From NCBI RefSeq assembly GCF_009831415.1, contig NZ_CP043727.1:1798001-1862000 (forward strand): DNA of 64,000 bases, written 5' to 3'. This document shows, one piece after another, positions 12,329 through 23,239 of the stretch. The position numbers and the translations under genes are program-made. The notes beneath the pieces were generated by a model. The model saw nothing but the letters and a program-made list of their open reading frames with translations. It searched no databases and was not told the DNA's origin. The stretch comes from Yersinia canariae. Lineage in GTDB: Bacteria > Pseudomonadota > Gammaproteobacteria > Enterobacterales > Enterobacteriaceae. The first letter of the stretch is position 1. The number at the start of each line of letters is the position of its first letter.

Positions 12329-13022
12329 ATGAAAGCTTTTGATTTCAATCGGATGACACTTGATAAGTTTCCTATCGAATTTTTAGCAGAGGTGGGTATC
12401 CGGTGTTTTTTCACCTTTGTATTGGTCTTTTTATTTCTGAAACTGAGTGGCACGCCGAGGTGTGCGGCAAATGTCGCTATTTGAAGTCGTTATCATTCTG
12501 ACTCTCGGTTCAGCCGCCGGTGATGTCACTTTTTATGAAGATGTGCCGATTCTGCCCGTGGTAATGGTATTCATCAGCATTATGCTCTTGTATCGCCTAT
12601 CCACTTTCCTAATGTCCCGCAGTGAAAAAATCCAGCAATGGATGGAAGGGGAACCACTCATCATTATTAGTGATGGGATATTCGTTTGGGAAACCATGCA
12701 GAAGGAAAACATTACCCACGACGAGTTTTTTATGGAGCTGCGCCAACAAGGTGTGGAGCATCTTGGTCAAGTGCGACTGGCTATTTTAGAGGTTAATGGT
12801 GCTATCAGTGTCTTTTTCTTCAGCGAAGAAAAGGTGAAACCAGGGCTGCCGGTGCTCCCCAAATGCTGTATTAAACCATTAATTGACATAGAAAAAGCAG
12901 GCGAATATGCCTGTAGCCAATGCAGTTTGATTATGACTTTTTCCGATGACTCCCGTGCCACTTGCCAACGTTGTGGTCATCACCACTGGGTGGCAGCTTT
13001 GTATCATCAACGGACAAAATGA
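12329..13022 (+). pseudogene. ycaP: ycaP (DUF421 membrane protein), frameshifted
   Basis: YcaP is an inner-membrane DUF421 (YetF-like) protein of unknown function. Translation from ATG 12329, with an AGGAT ribosome-binding site upstream, gives MKAFDFNRM and a membrane helix (FFTFVLVFLFLKLSG). It then leaves the family sequence and stops at 12482-12484. The rest of the protein (RRGVRQMSLFEVV onward, with two more hydrophobic segments and a C-terminal CxxC...CxxC zinc-ribbon-like tail) continues in the +1 frame from about 12453 to TGA 13022. Removing one base, the A at 12452, gives exactly 230 codons, the length of E. coli YcaP. The open frame from GTG 12447 is only the downstream remnant. This is either a recent mutation or a sequencing error. 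Confidence 0.88.
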
Positions 13023-13088
13023 GTTATTTATCATGCAACAAAGCCCTATTTGAGCTGCTTTTGGTGAATAATTTCAAATTAATGACAA

Positions 13089-13228
13089 GATAACGGACAG
13101 CCTGCGGTGAAAGAGGTTGAGAGTTTCTCTCTTGCTAGCGAATAACCGTTGCAGCAGGCGGACTCGGATGATAAAACCGAGTGATGGGTTATCTCGATGG
13201 CAATCTCAGTAGAGTGTGGTGAGGGGAA
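13089..13228 (+). promoter_or_regulatory. Structured serC leader with a possible serine-rich leader ORF
   Basis: The leader before serC can form several stems. GAGAG/CTCTC lies at 13119-13131 and ACTCGG/CCGAGT at 13162-13182. Two long-range pairings are also possible: GCCTGC 13100-13105 with GCAGGC 13154-13159, and ATAACC 13142-13147 with GGTTAT 13187-13192. The last two interleave, so they would form a pseudoknot or alternate. A GTG at 13107 opens a 12-codon ORF, MKEVESFSLASE, with three serine codons, ending at 13145. Regulation by serine supply is a hypothesis only; no T-run terminator is seen. Confidence 0.4.
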
Positions 13229-14314
13229 ATGACACAGGTTTATAATTTTAGCGCTGGTCCAGCAATGCTACCGGTTGAAGTTTTACGTCGTGCGGAACAG
13301 GAATTACGTAACTGGCATGGTCTGGGAACGTCGGTCATGGAAATCAGCCACCGCAGTAAAGAATTTATGCAGGTCGCTGAAGAGGCAGAAAAAGATCTGC
13401 GCGACCTGATGCAGATCCCAGCCAATTATAAAGTGTTATTTTGCCATGGTGGTGCGCGAGCCCAGTTTGCGGCAGTACCACTGAACTTGCTCGGCGATAG
13501 TCGCAGTGCTGATTACATTGATGGTGGCTATTGGGCGCACAGCGCGGTCAAAGAAGCCCAGAAGTATTGCACGCCGAATGTGATTGATGTGACGACACAC
13601 GATAACGGCGTAACAGGTATCACGCCGATGAAGCAATGGAAGCTAAGTGATAATGCCGCTTATGTGCACTATTGCCCGAATGAAACCATTGACGGCCTTG
13701 CTATCAATGAAGAACCTGATTTTGGTAGCAAAATTGTGGTTGCCGATTACTCCTCATCGATTCTTTCCCGCCCGATTGATGTCAGCCGTTATGGTGTCAT
13801 TTATGCCGGTGCGCAGAAAAATATCGGCCCGGCTGGTCTGACCGTGGTTATCGTGCGCGAAGATTTGCTTGGTAAAGCGCGCACTGAGCTGCCCTCCATC
13901 CTTGATTATAAGGTTCTGGCAGAAAACGACTCGATGTTCAACACGCCGCCGACTTTCGCCTGGTATCTGTCCGGCCTGGTATTTAAATGGCTGAAAGAAC
14001 AGGGCGGTCTGGGCGAAATGGAAAAACGTAATCAGGCGAAAGCTGAGTTGCTGTATGGCGCGATTGACCATACTGACTTCTATCGCAATCAGGTCGCGGC
14101 TGCCAACCGCTCTTGGATGAATGTGCCATTCCAAATGATAGATCCTTCGCTGGACAAGCTGTTCTTGAGCGAAGCAGAAGCCCAGGGGCTACAAGCCCTA
14201 AAAGGTCATCGTGTTGCCGGCGGGATGCGCGCTTCTATCTATAATGCTATGCCAATTGAAGGTGTTAAAGCATTAACCGATTTTATGGCTGACTTTGAAC
14301 GCCGCCATGGCTAA
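13229..14314 (+). CDS. serC: Phosphoserine aminotransferase
   Basis: SerC is a cytoplasmic PLP enzyme. It makes O-phosphoserine from 3-phosphohydroxypyruvate (serine synthesis) and acts on the matching intermediate of pyridoxal phosphate synthesis. The 361-residue protein is one shorter than the E. coli enzyme. It begins [14 protein letters not shown], has the substrate-loop residues [10 protein letters not shown], and has the PLP-lysine motif [10 protein letters not shown] near residue 197. The C-terminus [16 protein letters not shown] is typical. The start has a GGTGAG ribosome-binding site. It is followed after 131 bases by aroA, the serC-aroA order found across enterobacteria. Confidence 0.97.
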   Translation: MTQVYNFSAGPAMLPVEVLRRAEQELRNWHGLGTSVMEISHRSKEFMQVAEEAEKDLRDLMQIPANYKVLFCHGGARAQFAAVPLNLLGDSRSADYIDGGYWAHSAVKEAQKYCTPNVIDVTTHDNGVTGITPMKQWKLSDNAAYVHYCPNETIDGLAINEEPDFGSKIVVADYSSSILSRPIDVSRYGVIYAGAQKNIGPAGLTVVIVREDLLGKARTELPSILDYKVLAENDSMFNTPPTFAWYLSGLVFKWLKEQGGLGEMEKRNQAKAELLYGAIDHTDFYRNQVAAANRSWMNVPFQMIDPSLDKLFLSEAEAQGLQALKGHRVAGGMRASIYNAMPIEGVKALTDFMADFERRHG

Positions 14315-14390
14315 TGGCCCTGAGCAGATATCACCCGGCTCTGATTTATTTATCACCATGATTTGAGTCATATTTATTTAGTAATAACAA

Positions 14391-14414
14391 TAGCCCCGTC
14401 CTGTGCGGGGCTGT
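14391..14414 (+). terminator. Attenuator-like hairpin between serC and aroA
   Basis: A stem AGCCCCG / CGGGGCT with a 7-base loop is followed only by GTTGCTC, so termination is probably partial. It sits in the serC-aroA spacer and could set the ratio of the two products. Confidence 0.6.
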
Positions 14415-14445
14415 TGCTCATAAAAGACTGGAGAGTGCTTTTCCC

Positions 14446-15732
14446 ATGCTGGAATCCCTGACTTTACATCCCATTGCCCTGATTAATGGCACCGTTAATT
14501 TACCCGGCTCTAAAAGTGTTTCTAACCGTGCACTTCTTCTGGCAGCGCTGGCCGAGGGGACGACCCAGCTGAATAACTTGTTAGACAGTGATGACATCCG
14601 CCATATGCTCAATGCACTACAGGCATTGGGAGTGAAATTTCGTCTTTCTGCTGACCGTACCCGCTGTGAAGTTGATGGTGTGGGTGGAAAACTGGTCGCA
14701 GAGCACCCCTTAGAACTGTTCTTAGGAAATGCCGGAACCGCGATGCGCCCATTGGCGGCGGCATTGTGTCTGGGCAACAATGACATCGTATTAACCGGTG
14801 AACCGCGTATGAAAGAGCGCCCAATTGGTCATTTGGTTGATGCATTACGTCAAGGGGGAGCTCAGATTGATTATCTGGAGCAAGAAAACTACCCACCATT
14901 GCGCTTGCGTGGTGGTTTGCGCGGAGGCAAATTGACGGTGGACGGCAGTGTTTCCAGCCAATTCCTGACGGCACTATTGATGACCGCGCCCTTAGCTGAG
15001 CAAGATACTGATATTCAGATTCAAGGGGAGTTGGTGTCCAAACCTTATATCGACATTACTCTGCATCTAATGAAAACTTTTGGTGTGGATGTTGAGCATG
15101 AAAACTATCAGGTTTTCCACATTAAAGGCGGGCAGACCTACCACTCACCCGGCACATATCTGGTTGAGGGCGATGCATCATCGGCATCTTATTTTCTCGC
15201 CGCCGCTGCTATTAAAGGCGGAACAGTGCGCGTGACCGGCATTGGTAAAAAAAGTGTACAGGGCGATACCAAGTTTGCTGATGTGCTGGAAAAAATGGGC
15301 GCAAAAGTCAGTTGGGGTGATGATTATATCGAGTGCAGCCGGGGGGAATTACACGGTATCGATATGGACATGAACCATATTCCAGATGCTGCGATGACGA
15401 TTGCCACCACCGCATTATTTGCCGATGGCCCGACGGTTATCCGTAATATCTATAACTGGCGTGTGAAAGAAACCGACCGTTTATCCGCGATGGCGACAGA
15501 ACTGAGAAAAGTAGGTGCTGAAGTGGAAGAGGGGCGAGATTACATCCGCGTGGTACCTCCTGCTAAGTTAATTGCTGCAGAAATAGGCACTTATAATGAT
15601 CACCGCATGGCGATGTGCTTCTCGCTGGTGGCTTTATCGGATACGCCGGTGACTATTCTTGACCCTAAATGCACGGCAAAGACGTTCCCTGATTATTTCG
15701 AACAACTGGCCCGTTTGAGTCAGATAGCATAA
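14446..15732 (+). CDS. aroA: EPSP synthase (3-phosphoshikimate 1-carboxyvinyltransferase)
   Basis: AroA joins shikimate-3-phosphate and phosphoenolpyruvate in the sixth step of chorismate synthesis; it is the target of glyphosate. The 428-residue protein is a class I EPSP synthase. It has substrate-binding [11 protein letters not shown] near residues 19-29, [10 protein letters not shown] near 90-99 with the glyphosate-sensitive Gly-to-Pro stretch intact, and [14 protein letters not shown] towards the C-terminus. It is downstream of serC. The E. coli neighbour ycaL is absent; a 240-base gap leads straight to cmk. Confidence 0.97.
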   Translation: MLESLTLHPIALINGTVNLPGSKSVSNRALLLAALAEGTTQLNNLLDSDDIRHMLNALQALGVKFRLSADRTRCEVDGVGGKLVAEHPLELFLGNAGTAMRPLAAALCLGNNDIVLTGEPRMKERPIGHLVDALRQGGAQIDYLEQENYPPLRLRGGLRGGKLTVDGSVSSQFLTALLMTAPLAEQDTDIQIQGELVSKPYIDITLHLMKTFGVDVEHENYQVFHIKGGQTYHSPGTYLVEGDASSASYFLAAAAIKGGTVRVTGIGKKSVQGDTKFADVLEKMGAKVSWGDDYIECSRGELHGIDMDMNHIPDAAMTIATTALFADGPTVIRNIYNWRVKETDRLSAMATELRKVGAEVEEGRDYIRVVPPAKLIAAEIGTYNDHRMAMCFSLVALSDTPVTILDPKCTAKTFPDYFEQLARLSQIA

Positions 15733-15742
15733 TCATCCGCTT

Positions 15743-15770
15743 AAGATGGGTGTCGCCCGGCACCCATCTT
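15743..15770 (+). terminator. Hairpin downstream of aroA
   Basis: A perfect 10-pair stem AAGATGGGTG / CACCCATCTT with an 8-base loop lies 11 bases past the aroA stop. It has no T-run, so it may act as a Rho-independent-like pause or a 3' end protector. Confidence 0.6.
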
Positions 15771-15881
15771 GATGAATTATGGTTACCAGAAAATAAATAT
15801 TTACCTATCTATCTTTCCCATCTCTTCTACACTTCTGCTACCGCCTATGGTTTTATTTTCAGCAACTAAACCACCGCAGGG

Positions 15882-15910
15882 TAACAGTTCACTCCGATGC
15901 AGCGTATAAT
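15882..15910 (+). promoter_or_regulatory. Probable promoter of cmk
   Basis: A consensus -10 hexamer TATAAT sits at 15905-15910, about 63 bases before the cmk start. The -35 region (TAACAG at the standard 17-base spacing) is weak. Called from sequence only. Confidence 0.5.
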
Positions 15911-15972
15911 ACGGCTCCTGTGTTTGCCCTACTGGGTAGACAAGAGGTTTTGCCTACCGAAAGGAGAGATAA

Positions 15973-16665
15973 ATGACGGCGTCAGCCCCGGTGATAACCG
16001 TTGATGGACCAAGTGGTGCAGGTAAAGGTACGCTTTGCAAAGCATTGGCTGAATCGTTGGACTGGCGTTTGCTGGATTCCGGTGCGATTTACCGTGTTTT
16101 AGCTTTGGCGGCGTTGCATCATCAGGTCGATATCAGCACCGAAGAGGCATTAGTTCCACTTGCCGCACATCTCGATGTTCGTTTTGTCTCACAAAATGGG
16201 CAGTTGAAAGTCATTTTAGAAGGTGAGGACGTCAGTAATGAGATCCGCACTGAAACTGTGGGGAACACGGCATCTCAGGCGGCGGCTTTTCCGCGAGTGC
16301 GTGAAGCTTTATTACGTCGTCAGCGGGCTTTCCGTGAGCCTCCAGGCCTGATTGCTGATGGTCGCGATATGGGAACGGTGGTCTTTCCCGATGCGCCGGT
16401 AAAAATATTTCTTGATGCAAGTTCGCAAGAACGCGCACACCGACGTATGCTACAGTTGCAGGAAAAGGGGTTTAATGTTAACTTTGAACGTCTTTTGTCC
16501 GAGATACAGGAGCGAGATGATCGCGATCGTAATCGGGCTATTGCACCTTTAGTCCCTGCTGCAGATGCGTTGGTACTGGATTCAACCAGTATGTCAATCG
16601 AGCAGGTGATCGAACAGGCGCTGGCTTATGCCCAACGAATTCTAGCGTTGCCGTTAAAAAAATAA
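15973..16665 (+). CDS. cmk: Cytidylate kinase
   Basis: Cmk phosphorylates CMP and dCMP with ATP, recycling nucleotides from RNA and lipid turnover. The 230-residue protein has the P-loop GPSGAGKGT at residues 12-20, the CMP-binding LLDSGAIYR, and [13 protein letters not shown] near residue 130. The [16 protein letters not shown] lid is typical of bacterial CMP kinases. An AAGGAGAG ribosome-binding site precedes ATG 15973. It lies upstream of rpsA, as in E. coli, where part of rpsA transcription starts from the cmk region. Confidence 0.97.
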   Translation: MTASAPVITVDGPSGAGKGTLCKALAESLDWRLLDSGAIYRVLALAALHHQVDISTEEALVPLAAHLDVRFVSQNGQLKVILEGEDVSNEIRTETVGNTASQAAAFPRVREALLRRQRAFREPPGLIADGRDMGTVVFPDAPVKIFLDASSQERAHRRMLQLQEKGFNVNFERLLSEIQERDDRDRNRAIAPLVPAADALVLDSTSMSIEQVIEQALAYAQRILALPLKK

Positions 16666-16833
16666 CGACAACGCGGTCAGTTCTGAGCTCTCAACGATTT
16701 ATTTTTTAAATAAAATTATTTTTGATGAGCACTTTAACCTTGCTGCAAGGATGTGTGGCGAGGCATGTGAAACAACCCCATCCGGCGGGATGCTAGATGG
16801 ACGTTAAACTTAAGAATCCTGAAGATTATAAAC
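16666..16833 (+). promoter_or_regulatory. rpsA leader
   Basis: This 168-base spacer has an AT-rich first part with a possible promoter. A GC-rich second part contains hairpins such as CATCC/GGATG around 16781-16793, and the start codon is reached through an A-rich segment. In E. coli the rpsA leader folds into successive hairpins used for translation without a strong Shine-Dalgarno and for autoregulation by S1. The weak Shine-Dalgarno here (AATCCTGAAG) fits that, by analogy. Confidence 0.5.
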
Positions 16834-18507
16834 ATGACAGAATCTTTTGCTCAACTCTTTGAAGAATCCCTGAAAACAATTGAAACACGTCCGGGCTCTA
16901 TCGTCCGTGGTGTTGTTGTTTCTATCGATAAAGATATCGTACTGGTTGACGCCGGTCTGAAATCTGAGTCAGCAATTCCAGCAGAACAGTTCAAGAACGC
17001 GCAAGGCGAACTGGAAATTCAAGTCGGCGACGAAGTTGATGTTGCACTGGACGCTGTTGAAGATGGCTTCGGTGAAACTCTGCTGTCCCGCGAGAAAGCT
17101 AAGCGTCATGAAGCATGGCTGATGCTGGAAAAAGCTTACGAAGAAGCTGCAACCGTTACTGGTGTGATCAACGGCAAAGTGAAGGGCGGCTTTACAGTCG
17201 AACTGAACGGCATCCGTGCGTTCTTACCTGGTTCACTGGTTGATGTGCGTCCAGTTCGCGATACTCTGCATCTGGAAGGCAAAGAGCTTGAGTTCAAAGT
17301 CATCAAGCTGGATCAGAAACGCAATAACGTCGTTGTTTCTCGTCGTGCAGTTATCGAATCTGAGAACAGTGCTGAGCGTGATCAATTGCTGGAAAACCTG
17401 CAAGAAGGCATGGAAGTTAAGGGTATCGTTAAGAACCTGACTGACTACGGTGCATTCGTTGATCTGGGCGGCGTTGATGGCTTGCTGCACATTACTGACA
17501 TGGCTTGGAAACGTGTTAAACACCCAAGCGAAATCGTCAATGTGGGCGACGAAATCACTGTTAAAGTTCTGAAATTCGACCGCGAACGTACTCGTGTATC
17601 CCTTGGCTTGAAACAGCTGGGCGAAGATCCATGGGTTGCTATCGCTAAACGTTACCCAGAAAGCACCAGGCTGACTGGCCGTGTAACTAACCTGACTGAT
17701 TACGGCTGCTTCGTAGAAATCGAAGAAGGCGTTGAAGGTTTAGTACACGTTTCAGAAATGGATTGGACCAACAAAAACATTCACCCGTCTAAAGTTGTTA
17801 ACGTTGGCGACGTAGTGGAAGTTATGGTTCTGGACATCGATGAAGAACGTCGTCGTATTTCTCTGGGCCTGAAACAGTGCAAATCTAACCCATGGCAGCT
17901 GTTTGCAGAAACCCACAACAAAAACGACCGCGTTGAAGGTAAAATCAAGTCTATCACTGACTTTGGTATCTTCATCGGCCTGGACGGCGGCATCGACGGC
18001 CTGGTTCACCTGTCTGACATCTCCTGGAACGTTGCAGGCGAAGAAGCAGTTCGTGAATACAAGAAAGGCGACGAAATCGCAGCTGTGGTTCTGCAAGTTG
18101 ACGCAGAACGTGAGCGTATCTCCTTGGGCGTAAAACAACTGGCGGAAGACCCGTTCAATAACTACCTGTCTGTTAACAAGAAAGGTGCTATTGTTACTGG
18201 TAAAGTAACTGCAGTTGACGCTAAAGGTGCTACAGTTGAATTGGCAGGCGGCGTAGAAGGTTATCTGCGTGCTTCCGAAGCAACTCGCGACCGCGTTGAA
18301 GATGCGACGCTGGTTCTGAACGTCGGTGATGAAGTTGAAGCCAAATATACTGGCGTTGACCGCAAAAACCGCGTAATCAGCCTGTCTGTTCGTGCGAAAG
18401 ACGAAGCTGATGAGAAAGATGCTATTGCTACAGTGAACAACAAGCCGGAAGAAGGCAACTTCTCTAGCGCAATGGCAGAAGCGTTCAAAGCTGCAAAAGG
18501 CGAGTAA
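16834..18507 (+). CDS. rpsA: 30S ribosomal protein S1
   Basis: S1 is the largest 30S protein. It captures and unfolds mRNA leaders and is also the Q-beta replicase host subunit. The 557 residues contain six S1/OB-fold repeats. The first two, which bind the ribosome, are more diverged. The last four show the repeated pattern G-x-V-x-x-(I/L)-T-D-(Y/F)-G and GLVHxS (for example [31 protein letters not shown]). Length equals the E. coli protein. Codon use is strongly biased to the highly expressed set (CTG, AAA, GAA). A hairpin and then ihfB follow, the standard rpsA-ihfB order. Confidence 0.98.
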   Translation: MTESFAQLFEESLKTIETRPGSIVRGVVVSIDKDIVLVDAGLKSESAIPAEQFKNAQGELEIQVGDEVDVALDAVEDGFGETLLSREKAKRHEAWLMLEKAYEEAATVTGVINGKVKGGFTVELNGIRAFLPGSLVDVRPVRDTLHLEGKELEFKVIKLDQKRNNVVVSRRAVIESENSAERDQLLENLQEGMEVKGIVKNLTDYGAFVDLGGVDGLLHITDMAWKRVKHPSEIVNVGDEITVKVLKFDRERTRVSLGLKQLGEDPWVAIAKRYPESTRLTGRVTNLTDYGCFVEIEEGVEGLVHVSEMDWTNKNIHPSKVVNVGDVVEVMVLDIDEERRRISLGLKQCKSNPWQLFAETHNKNDRVEGKIKSITDFGIFIGLDGGIDGLVHLSDISWNVAGEEAVREYKKGDEIAAVVLQVDAERERISLGVKQLAEDPFNNYLSVNKKGAIVTGKVTAVDAKGATVELAGGVEGYLRASEATRDRVEDATLVLNVGDEVEAKYTGVDRKNRVISLSVRAKDEADEKDAIATVNNKPEEGNFSSAMAEAFKAAKGE

Positions 18508-18514
18508 TAATAAC

Positions 18515-18537
18515 GGGGGCGGTTTTGTCCGCCCCTA
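18515..18537 (+). terminator. Hairpin between rpsA and ihfB
   Basis: A 7-pair GC stem GGGGCGG / CCGCCCC with a 6-base loop lies just after the rpsA double stop, with no long T-run. It is likely a partial terminator that allows some read-through into ihfB. Confidence 0.65.
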
Positions 18538-18570
18538 TACGGTAGTTTAGCTGCAAAGCTTGGAGGTAAT

Positions 18571-18855
18571 ATGACCAAGTCTGAACTTATTGAAAGACTT
18601 GCTGGCCAGCAATCTCATGTACCGGCTAAGGTCGTTGAGGATGCAGTGAAAGAAATGCTTGAACATATGGCTGGAACACTAGCTGAAGGTGAGCGCATTG
18701 AGATCCGCGGATTTGGCAGTTTTTCTCTTCACTACCGTGCTCCGCGTGTTGGTCGTAATCCAAAGACTGGTGCCAAAGTTGAGTTGGAAGGTAAGTACGT
18801 TCCACACTTTAAGCCGGGTAAAGAATTGCGTGATCGCGCTAATATCTACGGTTAA
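18571..18855 (+). CDS. ihfB: Integration host factor subunit beta
   Basis: IhfB pairs with IhfA to bind and sharply bend DNA at specific sites in recombination, replication and transcription. The 94-residue protein has the HU/IHF fold: helical N-terminus ([12 protein letters not shown]), then [21 protein letters not shown], which forms the DNA-inserting arm with its intercalating proline in RNPKTG. It ends in RANIYG. A GGAGG ribosome-binding site lies upstream. A good terminator follows, separating it from ycaI. Confidence 0.98.
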   Translation: MTKSELIERLAGQQSHVPAKVVEDAVKEMLEHMAGTLAEGERIEIRGFGSFSLHYRAPRVGRNPKTGAKVELEGKYVPHFKPGKELRDRANIYG

Positions 18856-18896
18856 GTTGTCTACAACTAATCGCGTTATTATGTAAAGCTGATACG

Positions 18897-18928
18897 AAAC
18901 GGTGCCTTTAATGGCACCGTTTTTATTT
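18897..18928 (+). terminator. Intrinsic terminator of ihfB
   Basis: A perfect 10-pair stem AAACGGTGCC / GGCACCGTTT with a 6-base loop runs into TTTATTTAT, 42 bases past the ihfB stop. Confidence 0.9.
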
Positions 18929-19169
18929 ATGCCTCTATAACTTGGCAACCTATTGGTAGCAAAATACCTTCCCTGTACTTCCCCCGCTTATTTAAGATGC
19001 ATCCCGCATTTCTTCTGCTGACTCTGCAACAAGATAAAACTGTTAGCGAGCCAACTCTGAACTCCTGCCATTGATACTGGCTCCATAGCACATCTCCATA
19101 GAAAATCAGTTTCTTACCATGAGGTGAGCGGATGGCAATGAGGCTATCTGAGATTTATAAAATGGACGG
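18929..19169 (+). other. Gap between ihfB and ycaI
   Basis: No ORF, repeat or clear binding site is recognised in these 241 bases. The gap must hold the promoter for the ycaI-msbA-lpxK unit; no confident -35/-10 pair is visible. A GAGGTGAG at 19121 precedes an ATG that opens only a very short frame. Confidence 0.4.
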
Positions 19170-21455
19170 TTGCTTATCACTTTATCGATTGATCATGTTG
19201 CTTTTGCCATCATTGCCGGCCTTTTACCCCTAATTTGGCTACCTCAGCTACCTGGTGTTGAGCTCATTGGCGTGCTGCTGGTATTCGGGGGAATACTATG
19301 GGTTAGCGGTAATACCTATTGTCAGTGTCTTACATTGGTTTTGATGAGCTTTGCATGGGGCTGTTGGCACGGGGATAAGATACTGATGCAGATTGAGCAA
19401 CTGACTAAGAGAGAACAACAAGTTGTTGCCACAATAAGCACCACACATCTGGCATGGGTTGAAGGTAATAAAGTTCTATTACAAATTCAGCAGGTCAATG
19501 GGAAGAGGGTGTTTCCCGCTATTAACGTCGCTGTGAAGTGGCAGGAGGGGCTTGGTTACTGTTCCGGGCAGCAATGGAAGCTTTGGCTACGCATGCGGGG
19601 TGTACATAGCTTACTCAATGAAGGTGGTTTTGACAGCCAACGTTGGGCTATAGCAAATAGGCGTCCCTTGCAAGGGCGGGTTATTAGGGCGGAATTACTG
19701 GACGCACGCTGTAATGCTCGGCAGCAAGTTATTCGTGTTATTGAACAACAACTTGAACCCTATAAACAGCGGCAGATCCTGCTGGCATTGGCTTTTGGTG
19801 AAAGGAGCCAACTGAATCCCCAGTATTGGGCATTGTTGCGTGATACTGGTACAGCTCACTTAATGGCAATTTCAGGCTTACACATTGCCATGGCAGCATT
19901 ATTTGGTGGGGTGCTCGCACGAATGGTGCAGCTTTTACTGCCTGTTAATAGGCTGGGACCACTGTTTCCGCTGTTAACCGGTTGGCTTGTGGCGGTGACT
20001 TATGTTTGGCTAGCTGGCGCGAATCCACCAGCACTGAGGGCTGCTATAGCATTAACCTTGTGGCTATTGATTCGGATTTTTAGTGTTTCGTGTAACGCAT
20101 GGCAAGTGTGGCTATGGGCATTGGCGCTAATTTTACTGAGTGATCCTCTTGCGATACTTTCAGACAGTTTTTGGCTCTCGTGTCTGGCGGTATTCAGCCT
20201 AATATGCTGGTTTTATTGGGTTCCACTTCCGCCGCGTTTTAAAACGGGCTGGCAGGGGAGTGCTATTCGTGGGCTCCATTTACAATTAGGTATGATGTTA
20301 CTGTTAATGCCGCTGCAAATAGGCATGTTCCATGGCATCAGTTTATTTTCGATACCAGCAAACCTCTGGGCTGTGCCCCTTGTTTCTCTGATAACTGTTC
20401 CCTGCGTATTGCTAGCTCTGGCCTTTGCATTATTTCCGGCCATCTCAGGTCTGTTCTGGTCTATAGCTGATCTGTCGCTGGCGGCAGTTATGTTACCTCT
20501 AAGTCTGATGAGTTTGGGGTGGCTTCATACTGGCGTGGCATCAGTTTCTATCGCGTTCGGTGGTTGGCTGGCAATGCTTATCTGGCGTTTTGAATGGTGG
20601 CGCAATTATTCCATCGGCGTCATGGTGCTTTGTGTGAATTTGGTTTTGTTGACTCAGCGTCGTGATGAATACCAATGGCGTGTTGATATGTTGGATATTG
20701 GGCATGGCCTTGCGGTAGTCATTGAACGAAAGGGGAAAGCCATTATCTTTGATACAGGTAATCGCTGGGAGACGGGCAGCATAGCATCGACGGTGATTCT
20801 GCCTTATTTGCGCTGGCGGGGTATCACTGTTGAACAAATTATTCTCAGCCATGACCACCAGGATCATACTGGGGGATTATCTGATATTCAGGCCGCTTTT
20901 CCCATGGCAACGGTCCGTGCCCCTTTTCCCTTAAAAAACGTTGCAAATACTTTACCTTGTAAACAAGGGTTATCATGGCAGTGGCAAGGCTTAAATTTCA
21001 ATGTGTTATGGCCTAGAAAGCAAACTGTGAATGCGCAGAATGATGATTCGTGTGTTATCCGTGTTGATGATGGAAAACACAGCTTATTACTGACAGGTGA
21101 CCTCGAAATGCGAAGTGAAAGAGAGTTAATTAAAGAATATCGATCTAAATTAACCTCAACTGTATTACAGGTGCCACATCATGGGAGTAATACATCTTCA
21201 ATCCCGCCGTTTCTGCGCGCCGTAAAGCCGGAGTTAGCTTTTGCTTCTGTTGCACGCTATAACCAATGGCGTCTCCCGGCTAGAAAAGTGACTCAGCGCT
21301 ATCAAAAAAATAACATTATCTGGCGTGATACTTCGGTGTCTGGGCAACTAATTGTTTATTTTCACAGCGATGGTTGGCAAATTAATGGTTATAGGGAACA
21401 ATTAATGCCTCGCTGGTATCACCAGCAATTTGGCGTTGGAGGCCATAATGAGTAG
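19170..21455 (+). CDS. ycaI: ComEC/Rec2-family DNA-uptake channel homologue YcaI
   Basis: This is an inner-membrane ComEC/Rec2 protein, the family that carries single-stranded DNA across the inner membrane in competent bacteria. In E. coli the homologue (YcaI) is tied to DNA uptake in starvation, not true competence. The 761 residues have an N-terminal membrane plus DUF4131 region (1-180), and a competence domain with many helices (about 190-510) including [17 protein letters not shown]-terminal metallo-beta-lactamase-like domain has [10 protein letters not shown] near residue 560 and PHHGSNTSS near 670. The start is a TTG chosen from family N-termini and is uncertain by a few codons. It is upstream of msbA as in E. 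coli. Confidence 0.9.
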   Translation: MLITLSIDHVAFAIIAGLLPLIWLPQLPGVELIGVLLVFGGILWVSGNTYCQCLTLVLMSFAWGCWHGDKILMQIEQLTKREQQVVATISTTHLAWVEGNKVLLQIQQVNGKRVFPAINVAVKWQEGLGYCSGQQWKLWLRMRGVHSLLNEGGFDSQRWAIANRRPLQGRVIRAELLDARCNARQQVIRVIEQQLEPYKQRQILLALAFGERSQLNPQYWALLRDTGTAHLMAISGLHIAMAALFGGVLARMVQLLLPVNRLGPLFPLLTGWLVAVTYVWLAGANPPALRAAIALTLWLLIRIFSVSCNAWQVWLWALALILLSDPLAILSDSFWLSCLAVFSLICWFYWVPLPPRFKTGWQGSAIRGLHLQLGMMLLLMPLQIGMFHGISLFSIPANLWAVPLVSLITVPCVLLALAFALFPAISGLFWSIADLSLAAVMLPLSLMSLGWLHTGVASVSIAFGGWLAMLIWRFEWWRNYSIGVMVLCVNLVLLTQRRDEYQWRVDMLDIGHGLAVVIERKGKAIIFDTGNRWETGSIASTVILPYLRWRGITVEQIILSHDHQDHTGGLSDIQAAFPMATVRAPFPLKNVANTLPCKQGLSWQWQGLNFNVLWPRKQTVNAQNDDSCVIRVDDGKHSLLLTGDLEMRSERELIKEYRSKLTSTVLQVPHHGSNTSSIPPFLRAVKPELAFASVARYNQWRLPARKVTQRYQKNNIIWRDTSVSGQLIVYFHSDGWQINGYREQLMPRWYHQQFGVGGHNE

Positions 21456-21490
21456 AATGGGCCGCTATTTCTTCTGGTGCTGGTATTTGC

Positions 21491-23239
21491 ATGATTAATG
21501 ATAAAGATCTATCCACTTGGCAGACGTTCCGTCGCCTCTGGCCATTGATCTCTCCTTATAAGACCGGTCTGGTGGTTGCGGCGATAGCATTAATCCTTAA
21601 TGCCGCCAGTGACACCTTTATGTTGTCGTTGCTGAAACCCTTGCTAGACGATGGTTTTGGTAAAGCTAACAGCTCAATTTTAAAATGGATGCCTCTGGCC
21701 GTTATTGGTTTGATGGTGGTTCGTGGCATAACTGGTTTTGTTTCTAGCTATTGCATCTCATGGGTTTCAGGCAAAGTGGTGATGCACATCCGTCGCCGCT
21801 TATTCAGCCATATGATGGGGATGCCGGTTTCATTTTTTGACCAGCAATCAACCGGTACTCTGTTGTCACGCATCACTTATGATTCCGAGCAGGTAGCGGC
21901 TTCATCTTCTGGTGCATTGGTCACAGTCGTGCGCGAAGGGGCCTCTATTATCGGCCTATTTATCATGATGTTTTATTACAGCTGGCAATTGTCGCTGATT
22001 TTAATTGTCATCGCGCCGATTGTTTCAGTTTCTATTCGCTTGGTATCTAAGCGTTTTCGTAATATCAGTAAAAACATGCAAAGCACCATGGGGGAAGTGA
22101 CCACGAGTGCAGAGCAAATGCTGAAAGGGCATAAAGAAGTCTTGATCTTCGGTGGACAAAAAGTAGAAACCGAGCGCTTTGAGGCTGTCAGCAATCGCAT
22201 GCGCCAGCAAGGGATGAAACTGGTTTCTGCCTCTTCCATTTCAGACCCTATTATTCAGTTAATTGCCTCTTTTGCTTTAGCATTTGTACTGTATGCGGCC
22301 AGTTTCCCCAGTGTGATGGAAACTCTCACGGCCGGTACCATTACGGTAGTGTTCTCGGCCATGATTGCTCTGATGCGTCCGTTGAAGTCACTTACCAATG
22401 TGAATGCCCAGTTCCAGCGCGGTATGGCTGCTTGCCAAACTTTATTCACCATTCTGGATATGGAGCAGGAAAAGGATGAAGGCAAACGAGAAGTTGAACG
22501 TGCTAAAGGTGAGATAGAATTTCGTCATGTGACGTTCTACTATCCTGGCAAAGATACTCCGGCGCTGAATGACATCAACATGCATATCGAAGCAGGTAAA
22601 ACTGTCGCATTGGTGGGGCGTTCTGGTTCTGGTAAATCAACTATCGCTAATTTATTGACTCGTTTTTATGATGTCAGTGAAGGCAGTATTCTGCTGGATG
22701 GTCATGATTTGCGGGAGTACCGGCTGGGAGCATTGCGCAATCAGGTGGCATTGGTATCGCAAAATGTTCATTTATTCAATGACACAGTTGCTAATAACAT
22801 TGCTTATGCCCGTGATGAGCAATATAGCCGTGCTGAAATTGAAGAAGCTGCCCGCATGGCCTATGCCATGGACTTTATCAATAAAATGGAAAATGGCCTC
22901 GACACGGTTATTGGTGAAAACGGCATCATGCTCTCCGGTGGTCAGCGTCAGCGTATTGCCATTGCGCGCGCACTCCTACGGGATTGCCCAATATTGATTC
23001 TGGATGAAGCTACTTCTGCACTGGATACTGAATCTGAGCGAGCCATTCAATCCGCCTTGGACGAATTGCAGAAAAACCGGACTTCACTGGTCATTGCCCA
23101 TCGATTGTCTACCATTGAAAAAGCAGATGAGATTCTGGTTATTGAAGATGGACGTATCGTGGAGCGCGGTATGCATGCAGAGCTTTTGGCGAAAAAAGGT
23201 GCTTATGCTCAGCTTAACCGTATGCAGTTTGGCCAATGA
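21491..23239 (+). CDS. msbA: Lipid A flippase MsbA (ABC transporter)
   Basis: MsbA is a homodimeric half-transporter that flips lipid A core from the inner to the outer leaflet of the inner membrane. Its 582 residues equal the E. coli length. The first half is six membrane helices (type IV exporter fold). The second is the ATPase: Walker [10 protein letters not shown] near 376-384, signature LSGGQRQR, Walker [13 protein letters not shown] and the switch His in IAHRLS. The gene starts 35 bases after ycaI. lpxK overlaps its last 4 bases (ATGA), so the lipid A kinase and flippase are translationally coupled. Confidence 0.98.
   Translation: MINDKDLSTWQTFRRLWPLISPYKTGLVVAAIALILNAASDTFMLSLLKPLLDDGFGKANSSILKWMPLAVIGLMVVRGITGFVSSYCISWVSGKVVMHIRRRLFSHMMGMPVSFFDQQSTGTLLSRITYDSEQVAASSSGALVTVVREGASIIGLFIMMFYYSWQLSLILIVIAPIVSVSIRLVSKRFRNISKNMQSTMGEVTTSAEQMLKGHKEVLIFGGQKVETERFEAVSNRMRQQGMKLVSASSISDPIIQLIASFALAFVLYAASFPSVMETLTAGTITVVFSAMIALMRPLKSLTNVNAQFQRGMAACQTLFTILDMEQEKDEGKREVERAKGEIEFRHVTFYYPGKDTPALNDINMHIEAGKTVALVGRSGSGKSTIANLLTRFYDVSEGSILLDGHDLREYRLGALRNQVALVSQNVHLFNDTVANNIAYARDEQYSRAEIEEAARMAYAMDFINKMENGLDTVIGENGIMLSGGQRQRIAIARALLRDCPILILDEATSALDTESERAIQSALDELQKNRTSLVIAHRLSTIEKADEILVIEDGRIVERGMHAELLAKKGAYAQLNRMQFGQ

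Noticed and set aside
17752..18138. Minus-strand 128-codon frame inside rpsA
   Set aside because: An antisense shadow produced by the codon bias of rpsA. The repeated S1 domains explain its length.
19170..21455. ycaI as evidence of a natural competence system
   Set aside because: No pilus, ComEA or DprA genes are in the window, and this ComEC homologue is present throughout non-competent enterobacteria.
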